From an uncultured Archangium sp. (GTDB lineage: Bacteria; Myxococcota; Myxococcia; Myxococcales; Myxococcaceae), in assembly GCA_903905455.1 (NCBI GenBank), contig CAIVGN010000127.1, forward strand, positions 83,508 through 147,507: a stretch of 64,000 bases of DNA, read 5' to 3'. Of the stretch, positions 58,369-64,000 are shown one piece after another (the first letter of the stretch is position 1; every line of letters begins with the position of its first letter). Under the pieces are notes generated by a model. It ran no database searches and had not been told where the DNA came from. It saw only the letters and a list, made by a program, of their open reading frames with translations. The position numbers and the translations under genes were made by a program.

Positions 58369-61300
58369 ACCTCGCCCGGGTGTTCGCCGAGAAGCCGCAG
58401 ATCGGCTGGGTGGCCATGGTCGGGGTGCTGGCCTGGGGCGCGGTGTCGTACGTGCAGATGCCGCAGCGCAAGGACCCGGAGATCAAGATCAAGACCGCCG
58501 TGGTCAACACCCTGTGGCCCGGCGCCAGCGCCGAAGACATCGAGAAGCTGGTCACCCGGCCCATCGAACAGCTCGCCGGCCAGGTGGCGAACGTCGACGT
58601 CATCACCTCCACCTCGCGGGCGGGGCGTTCGACGGTCTTCGTCACGCTCGACGACGCGGTGCGGCCCTCGAACGTCGACCCGGTGTGGGAAGACCTGAGG
58701 GCGCGCCTCGACACGCTCAAGGGCCTGCCTTCGACGGCCCAGCGCCCGCAGCTCAACTCGCACTTCGGGGACACGGCGACGGTGGTCTTCAGCCTCGCCA
58801 GCCCACCGGCCGACCCGCTCGAGATCTCGCTGCGAGCCGACGTGCTGCGCCGGGTCATTGCCCCGCAGCGCGCGCTCTCGGCCGACCCGGCGACGCGGCA
58901 GACGACCATCATCATCTTCCCCGACGGGGTGGAGCCGACGCGGGTGGCTGCGGGGGCGGCCCAGTACGCGGCGCGGGGGCGGGCCTCGGGGGCGCTGGAA
59001 GACGCGGCCATCCTCGCGGGCGCGCGCTTCGTGGCCATCGACTTCACGCCGCGCTCGGAGGTCGCGCTCACCGCGCTCGACGAGGGGTTCCTGCGCGACG
59101 TGGTGGGCCCGGAGCAGCCGCACCCCGACCTGTGGGGGCCGGTGCGCGTGGGCGCGTTGTCCACGCTCGAGGCGCGCCTGGCCGCCATCGCGCCGGACAA
59201 GTACAGCTACCGGGAACTCGACGAGGCCGCGCGGCTGACCCGCGACGAGCTGGCGCGGGTGCCGGGCGTGGGCCGGGTGGAGCTGCACGGCGTGGTGCCC
59301 GAGCGCGTGTCGCTCTTCTTCTCGCAGGAGCGCCTGGCGTCGCTGGGCGTCAACCCGCGGTTGATTTCCCAGGCGCTGCGCAGCCGCAACGCCGCCCTGC
59401 CCGGGGGCACGCTGAACACCGGGCAGCAGCTGCTGCTGGTGGACCCCGGGGCGAACTACGACGACGGCCAGGAGATCCTCGACACGGTGGTGACCAACAC
59501 CCCCGACGGCAAGGCGATCTACGTGCGCGACGTGGCCGAGGTGCGGCGCACCTACGACCCCTCGTCGGACACCACGTGGCTGGCGTGGCGCGGCCCGGGC
59601 GGCGACTGGCGGCGGACCCGCTCGGTGGCGGTGGCGGTGCAGGCGCGCTCGGGCGTGCAGGTGACCCAGCTGGGGGCCTCGCTGGACACGGCGCTGCGCG
59701 GCCTGCGCGGGCGGCTGCCGGAGGACCTCGAGGTGGTGCACACCACCGACCAGCCGGAGCTGGTGCACGACAAGATCTCCGAGTTCATGCGCAGCCTGCT
59801 GGAGGCGGTGGCCATCGTCATCGCGGTGGCGCTGCTCTTCATGGAGCGCCGCAGCGCGCTGCTGGTGGCCGCGAGCATTCCCCTCACCCTGGCCATGACC
59901 TTCGGGATGATGCGCCTGCTGGGCATCGACCTGCAGCAGGTGTCCATCGCCTCGCTGATCATCGCCCTGGGCCTGTTGGTCGACGACCCGGTGGTGGCCA
60001 GCGACGCCATCAACCGGGAGATCGCCCACGGGGTGCCCCGGGTGCGCGCGGCGTGGCAGGGCCCCACCAAGCTGGCCAAGGCCATCTTCTTCGCCACCCT
60101 CACCAACGTGGTGGCCTTCGCCCCGCTGCTGCTGATCGAGGGCAGCATGGGCGAGTTCATCTACTCGTTGCCGGTGGTGGTGACGGTGGCGCTGTTCTCG
60201 AGCCGCATCGTGTCGATGACCTTCATGCCGCTGCTGGGCCGCTACCTGCTGCGCGGGCAGAAGGGCTACGAGGCGGCGCTCGAAGGGGGCGGTCGTTCGG
60301 CCGAGCTGGCGCGCCAGTACAACGCCATCACCAGCTGGATGCTGGACCACAAGAAGCTGAGCTTCGCGGGGTTCGGGATCTTCCTCGTGGTGGGCCTGGC
60401 GCCGGTGGGGCTGGTGAAGACCCACTTCTTCCCCGAGGAGTCGATGAACCGCTTCTACGTGCACGTGCGGTTGCCCGAGGGCACCGACGTGCGCGCCACC
60501 CAGCGCGTGGCCGACGAGGCGCGCGCGCTGTTGGTGAAGACCGAGGGAGACGAGCTCGAGCGCGTGACGCTCTTCGTGGGTGACGGCGGGCCGCGCTGGT
60601 GGAGCAACGTGGCGCCGGAGCCGCGCAACCCGGCCTACGCGCTGCTGATCATCCAGACCCGCGACGACCGGAAGACGCGCGCCCTCATTCGCCGCACGCA
60701 AGACCTGCTGACGCGGTCCATCGCGGGCGCGCGGTTCGAGGCGTTCTACCTGTCGTCGGGTGCCCCGGCGACCATCCCCGTGGAGGTGCGCCTGAGCGGG
60801 CCGGACATTCCCACCCTCAAGCGGCTGGCTGAGCAGGCGCGCCTGGTGCTGCGCGGGCTGCCGGCCACCGGCGACGTGACCGATGATTGGGGCGCCGAGG
60901 CGCCGAGCCTCAAGGTGGCCATCGACGACGTGCGCGCGAACCGCGCGGGGGTGACCCGGGAAGACGTGGCCACCGCGTCGATGTTGGCGCTCTCGGGCCA
61001 GACGGTGACGCAGCTGCGCGACGACGACCGGTTGATCGACGTGAACCTGCGGCTGCGGCCCAGCGAGCGTACCAACGCCACCAGCCTCCGGGAGCTGTCG
61101 CTGTGGAGCTCGCGCACCAACCGGCCGGTGCCGCTGGAGCAGGTGGGCGTGGTGCAGCTGGACCACCAGCCGCAGAAGATCGTGCGCTACCGCCAGGAGC
61201 GGACCATCACCGTGGGCGCCCTGCCGCGGCCCGGGGAGCTGCCCTCGGTGCTCTTCAACGATGCGCGCGTGCGGCTCTCGAAGCTCGAGCTGCCGCCTGG

Positions 61301-61925
61301 CTACCGGCTGAGCTACGGCGGGGAATTCGAGCAGCAGTCGCGGGCCTTCGGGCACGTGCGCATCGCGCTGGTGGTCTCGGTGCTGCTCATCTTCCTGGTG
61401 CTGGTGTGGCAGTTCGAGAGCGTCTTCAAGCCGATGATCGTCTTCGCGGCGATCCCCTTCGGGTTGGTGGGCGCGGTGTTGGGCCTGGTGCTGACCAACA
61501 CCCGCTTCGGCTTCATGGCGTTCCTCGGCGTGGCGAGCCTCATCGGGGTCATCGTCAGTCACATCATCGTGCTCTTCGACTTCATCGAGGAGTCCCGCGA
61601 GCACGGGGTGCCGTTGCACCGGGCGGTCATCGACGCGGGCCTGGTGCGGCTGCGGCCGGTGCTGGTGACGGTGCTGGCGACGGTGGGCGGGTTGGTGCCG
61701 CTGGCCATCGAGGGCGGGCCGAAGTGGCAACAACTTGTCTATGTCCAGATTGGCGGGCTCTTGCTGGCCACGCTGGTGACCAAGGGCGTGGTACCCCTGC
61801 TCTACGTGGTGCTGGTGGAAGAGTTGAAGTGGATCCCCTGGGAACCGACGCGCGACCCGGACGAGGTGAGAGAGGCCGTTGAAGACGCAGCGCCGCACGC
61901 TGCACCGGAGACGCCCCTGGGATGA
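58365..61925 (+). CDS. Enlarged RND efflux permease, system 2 (1186 residues)
   Basis: GTG 58365 start. RND features: PQRKDPEIKIKTAVVNTLWPGASAEDIE near the N-terminus, TM4 GLLVDDPVVASDAI at about 537-550 with both acidic relay residues, VKTHFFPEESMNRFYVHVRLPEGTDV in the second periplasmic loop, and C-terminal helices ending near residue 1155. Compared with standard pumps about 140 residues are inserted in the first periplasmic loop (about 150-290), so TM4 is shifted by that amount. The inserted region holds IIIFPDGVEPTRVAAGAAQYAARGR and VAIDFTPRSEVALTALDEG and has no recognised family. It may extend the porter domain towards the adaptor or substrate. Confidence 0.9.
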   Translation: MNLARVFAEKPQIGWVAMVGVLAWGAVSYVQMPQRKDPEIKIKTAVVNTLWPGASAEDIEKLVTRPIEQLAGQVANVDVITSTSRAGRSTVFVTLDDAVRPSNVDPVWEDLRARLDTLKGLPSTAQRPQLNSHFGDTATVVFSLASPPADPLEISLRADVLRRVIAPQRALSADPATRQTTIIIFPDGVEPTRVAAGAAQYAARGRASGALEDAAILAGARFVAIDFTPRSEVALTALDEGFLRDVVGPEQPHPDLWGPVRVGALSTLEARLAAIAPDKYSYRELDEAARLTRDELARVPGVGRVELHGVVPERVSLFFSQERLASLGVNPRLISQALRSRNAALPGGTLNTGQQLLLVDPGANYDDGQEILDTVVTNTPDGKAIYVRDVAEVRRTYDPSSDTTWLAWRGPGGDWRRTRSVAVAVQARSGVQVTQLGASLDTALRGLRGRLPEDLEVVHTTDQPELVHDKISEFMRSLLEAVAIVIAVALLFMERRSALLVAASIPLTLAMTFGMMRLLGIDLQQVSIASLIIALGLLVDDPVVASDAINREIAHGVPRVRAAWQGPTKLAKAIFFATLTNVVAFAPLLLIEGSMGEFIYSLPVVVTVALFSSRIVSMTFMPLLGRYLLRGQKGYEAALEGGGRSAELARQYNAITSWMLDHKKLSFAGFGIFLVVGLAPVGLVKTHFFPEESMNRFYVHVRLPEGTDVRATQRVADEARALLVKTEGDELERVTLFVGDGGPRWWSNVAPEPRNPAYALLIIQTRDDRKTRALIRRTQDLLTRSIAGARFEAFYLSSGAPATIPVEVRLSGPDIPTLKRLAEQARLVLRGLPATGDVTDDWGAEAPSLKVAIDDVRANRAGVTREDVATASMLALSGQTVTQLRDDDRLIDVNLRLRPSERTNATSLRELSLWSSRTNRPVPLEQVGVVQLDHQPQKIVRYRQERTITVGALPRPGELPSVLFNDARVRLSKLELPPGYRLSYGGEFEQQSRAFGHVRIALVVSVLLIFLVLVWQFESVFKPMIVFAAIPFGLVGAVLGLVLTNTRFGFMAFLGVASLIGVIVSHIIVLFDFIEESREHGVPLHRAVIDAGLVRLRPVLVTVLATVGGLVPLAIEGGPKWQQLVYVQIGGLLLATLVTKGVVPLLYVVLVEELKWIPWEPTRDPDEVREAVEDAAPHAAPETPLG

Positions 61926-61976
61926 AGGTATCCGGTCGTCGGGCGGTGACGTCCGTTGGGCGCAGGTGGGATGAGG

Positions 61977-62070
61977 CTTCGATGGGAGGTCTTCGTCTCC
62001 TGCGATCGGCGGAGGTCGCCTGGTCGTTTGGGTGCCCGGGAACGACCTGTGCCGATCGAAGGAGACGCTC
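61977..62070. repeat. Collapsed remnant of the dispersed repeat (terminal repeats only)
   Basis: Only the ends remain: GTCTCCTGCGATCGGC on the left and its inverse on the right (24-base arms, 61995-62018 and 62043-62066, three mismatches) around about 24 bases. It lies just upstream of the radical SAM gene. Confidence 0.75.
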
Positions 62071-62122
62071 AGCCGACTGCGACCGCGGGAACGCGAAGGC
62101 CGGTGATGCTCTTCTGTTGTCG

Positions 62123-63523
62123 ATGGAGGCCGTTGATCACCGTCAAGTGATGCGCGAGGTCAAGGCGCACCACCGCCGGGGCCTGCAGGGTGCGCCGCTC
62201 ATGAACCTCGACCATCGAACGCTGTATCGCCTGCCGTGGAACGCCTCCGACAACGTGCTCTCGTGGCTCGAGCCCACCAACAAGTGCAACCTCTCGTGCG
62301 ACGGCTGCTACCGGGAGAACGACGGCACCCACAAGTCGCTCGCCGAAGTGCAGGCCGACCTCGACGTATTCCGCAAGTGGCGCACCTACGACAGCGTGTC
62401 CATCGCCGGGGGTGATCCGCTGCTCCACCCGGAGATCGTGGAGATCATCCGCCTCGTGGTGGCCGACGGGCACAAGCCGATCATCAACACCAACGGCGTG
62501 GCCCTGACCCGCGCGTTGCTCGAAGACATGAAGCGCGCCGGCCTCGTCGGCCTCACCTTCCACGTCGACTCACACCAGGGCCGGCCCGGCGCGTGGCGCG
62601 GGAAGAATGAGCTCGAGTTGAACTCGCTGCGGCTGGAGTACGCGCGGCTGGTGGCGAGCGTGGGCGGGCTGTCGTGCGCCTTCAACGCCACCGTCTACGA
62701 GGACACGCTGCACCACGTGCCGGCGCTGGTGCAGTTCGCGGCCGACCACATCGACCTCATCAACTCGGTCATCTTCATCATGTACCGGGCGGCCACCACC
62801 GAGGGCGAGTTCGAGTATTTCCGCAACGGCCAGGCGGTGGAGGCGACCCCGCTGGTCTACGCGGTGGACCAACTCAAGCAGCGCAGCGACATCACCGCGC
62901 CGGAGATGGTGGCGCTGATTCAGCGGCGCTTCCCCGACTTCGCGCCCTCGGCCTACCTGGGCGGCACCGAGAAGCCCGACAGCTTCAAGTGGCTCTTCAC
63001 CGGGCGCTTCGGGTTCCCGAAGAACGGCACCGACAGCAAGGTGCTCGGCTACGTCGGCCCGCGCTTCATGGAGCTGGTCCAGAACGCCCACCACTTCGTC
63101 AAGGGCACCTACCTCGCGTACGCCCCGAAGTGGACGCTGGAGGCGGGGCGCTCGGCCATGGCGATGGGGATCGTCGAGCCGGGCATGCGAGGCATCGCGC
63201 GCGCCTGGGCCGCGCACCTCGCGCGGCACCCGCTCGACGTGCGCAAGAAGGTGCACTTCCAGTCGGTGATGATGATCCAGCCCATCGACGTGCTCGCCGA
63301 CGGCCGGCAGAACATGTGCGACGGCTGCCCGGACGTCACCGCGCACGACGGGCAGATCGTCTGGAGCTGCCGCCTCGAGGAGTACCGCAAGTACGGCGGG
63401 CTGGTGAGCTGCGCGCCGAAGGCGCAGGCCTGCGCCAGCGCGAAGGGGTGCTCCACGGCGGCGAGCTGCGCGCACGTGGGGGAACGCCCGGCCGCGCCAG
63501 CCCGGGCTGACGTGGTGGCCTGA
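62123..63523 (+). CDS. Radical SAM protein with a Cys-rich C-terminus
   Basis: With ATG 62123 the product has 466 residues (ATG 62150 is also possible); the longer open frame upstream translates the repeat remnant and is rejected. The cluster motif CNLSCDGC (Cys55, Cys59, Cys62) binds the [4Fe-4S] that cleaves SAM; GGDPLLHPEI and the NTNGVAL stretch are the usual SAM-contact strands. About 300 residues later comes a second Cys group: MCDGCPD, WSCRLEEY, SCAPKAQACASAKGCSTAASC. This resembles SPASM-type auxiliary clusters of peptide- or cofactor-modifying enzymes but does not follow their spacing exactly. No precursor peptide was recognised nearby. Function unknown. Confidence 0.82.
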   Translation: MEAVDHRQVMREVKAHHRRGLQGAPLMNLDHRTLYRLPWNASDNVLSWLEPTNKCNLSCDGCYRENDGTHKSLAEVQADLDVFRKWRTYDSVSIAGGDPLLHPEIVEIIRLVVADGHKPIINTNGVALTRALLEDMKRAGLVGLTFHVDSHQGRPGAWRGKNELELNSLRLEYARLVASVGGLSCAFNATVYEDTLHHVPALVQFAADHIDLINSVIFIMYRAATTEGEFEYFRNGQAVEATPLVYAVDQLKQRSDITAPEMVALIQRRFPDFAPSAYLGGTEKPDSFKWLFTGRFGFPKNGTDSKVLGYVGPRFMELVQNAHHFVKGTYLAYAPKWTLEAGRSAMAMGIVEPGMRGIARAWAAHLARHPLDVRKKVHFQSVMMIQPIDVLADGRQNMCDGCPDVTAHDGQIVWSCRLEEYRKYGGLVSCAPKAQACASAKGCSTAASCAHVGERPAAPARADVVA

Positions 63524-63733
63524 CGGCCGGGGCCCCTCGAAGCGATGTTCTTCGGCATCAAGGCCGTGGTGGGCGTCAGCTTGAACCGCTCGCGCTTCTT
63601 CCCGAGGCGCGTGCTCTTCGGGCGGGTCGACACGTTCACCGCGGGGCGATGGTGAAGACCTTCAGCTGAAGCCGGGCCGAGACCGAGCAGCTCCAGAGAC
63701 GGGTGGGCGAGCGGACGCTCGAGCGACGGGAGG
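63524..63733. other. Spacer after the radical SAM gene, no supported gene
   Basis: About 210 bases between the radical SAM stop and the repeat copy. A 36-residue frame (63545-63655, starting MFFGIKAVVGVSLNRSRFF) has no ribosome-binding site or promoter-like sequence and is not called. Otherwise nothing visible. Confidence 0.5.
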
Positions 63734-64000
63734 CTTCGATGCGAGGATTGCGTCTCCTGCGATCGGCAGCGGTCGCTTCGTTGTTCGGGTGCCCGGGATC
63801 GCCCCTATCCCTTCCTTTCCCCCCTGGGGAAAGGGGACCGCTCGCCGCGGGGGCCAGACGGGAGCCAGAGTCGAATGGGGCAAGGCCTCGATCTGCAGGA
63901 CCGCTCGCAGCGCAGGACACCCACGCTTCTTCTCGATGGTCTTGGCATGCGCCGGATCCACCGCCCAGGCAGCAACATCTGACTTCCTGTCGTGGCTGCC
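63734..64000. repeat. Second large copy of the dispersed repeat, cut by the window edge
   Basis: Begins CTTCGATGCGAGGATTGCGT and runs 267 bases to the edge. It matches the reverse complement of the right half of the 54610-55149 copy almost continuously, ending within GTGGCTGCC. The continuation outside the window should show the rest of the palindrome. Confidence 0.85.

Noticed and set aside
58197..61898. A 1233-codon open frame antisense to the second RND pump
   Set aside because: Its translation is dominated by His, Arg and Gln repeats of the type produced by the reverse complement of conserved pump codons. The plus-strand frame has full RND motifs.
61922..62122. N-terminal extension of the radical SAM frame
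   Set aside because: Its first residues translate the end of the pump gene region and the repeat remnant; the body of the protein fits a start at 62123 or 62150.
63545..63655. 36-residue frame after the radical SAM gene as a precursor peptide
   Set aside because: No ribosome-binding site or conserved leader pattern; it is equally explained by chance, and the reverse frame is just as open.
1..64000. tRNA, rRNA, CRISPR arrays, riboswitches
   Set aside because: None was recognised when reading both strands. Covariance-model searches could not be run, so small structured RNAs cannot be excluded.

Overview
The window is one contiguous stretch of high-GC chromosome, almost fully coding, from a bacterium that looks like a member of the Myxococcota, most likely close to the Myxococcus/Stigmatella/Archangium side. 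The evidence is a DUF2378 (TIGR02265) protein, a MYXO-CTERM-like tail, Gly/Ser/Thr-linker lipoproteins, a transmembrane Ser/Thr kinase with an AgmX-like tail, and many lipoproteins of no known family. No rRNA, tRNA, CRISPR array, prophage or full insertion sequence was seen. The left edge cuts a homogentisate dioxygenase-type gene and the right edge cuts a repeat element.

Layout. 1-5.0 kb: HmgA-like fragment, an Hsp70 ATPase-domain-only protein, a TPR-like protein, a HupE/UreJ-type membrane protein, a sirtuin and a DUF2378 protein. 5.0-7.9 kb: two small paralogous genes flank a membrane-anchored TAXI-type binding protein and a lipoprotein; the paralogs share the same promoter motif, spacing and leaderless layout. 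7.9-11.4 kb: a DUF1592-type lipoprotein with a CxxCH motif and a Tat-exported DUF1552 protein, translationally coupled. 11.6-18.1 kb: a MORN-like protein, a long non-coding spacer with two large palindromes, secreted proteins and lipoproteins, and a DUF808 protein. 18.1-24.4 kb: an RND efflux operon (tetR, adaptor, pump, TolC). 24.6-31.2 kb: vWA lipoprotein, degenerate-kinase-like membrane protein, FG-GAP lipoprotein with MYXO-CTERM tail, and a pseudokinase-kinase fusion. 31.2-38.3 kb: membrane proteins, a DUF4386/LysR divergent pair, and an HD-domain/HEAT pair. 38.4-49.2 kb: FecR and carboxypeptidase-regulatory surface proteins, a propeller lipoprotein cluster, a Rieske oxygenase, a cNMP-GGDEF cyclase and a RelE/ParE toxin-antitoxin pair. 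49.3-54.5 kb: a Cys-repeat lipoprotein, a HEAT-like protein, PepD and a PAS histidine kinase. 54.6-64 kb: a second RND operon (tetR, TolC, adaptor, enlarged pump) and a radical SAM protein, interspersed with three copies or remnants of one inverted-repeat element.

Themes. Much of the window concerns the envelope: two independent tripartite efflux systems, each with a TetR regulator and a palindromic operator candidate; at least ten predicted lipoproteins; and surface or signalling proteins built from known modules in unusual combinations. At least ten transcription-unit-leading genes have a TAnnnT-like -10 element 6-9 bases before the start codon, so leaderless mRNAs appear common and several starts were chosen on that basis. 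The items most worth a second look are the two small paralogs with a RecA-NDp/PafBC-like promoter, the dispersed palindromic repeat family, and the AT-rich perfect hairpin near 12.9 kb.
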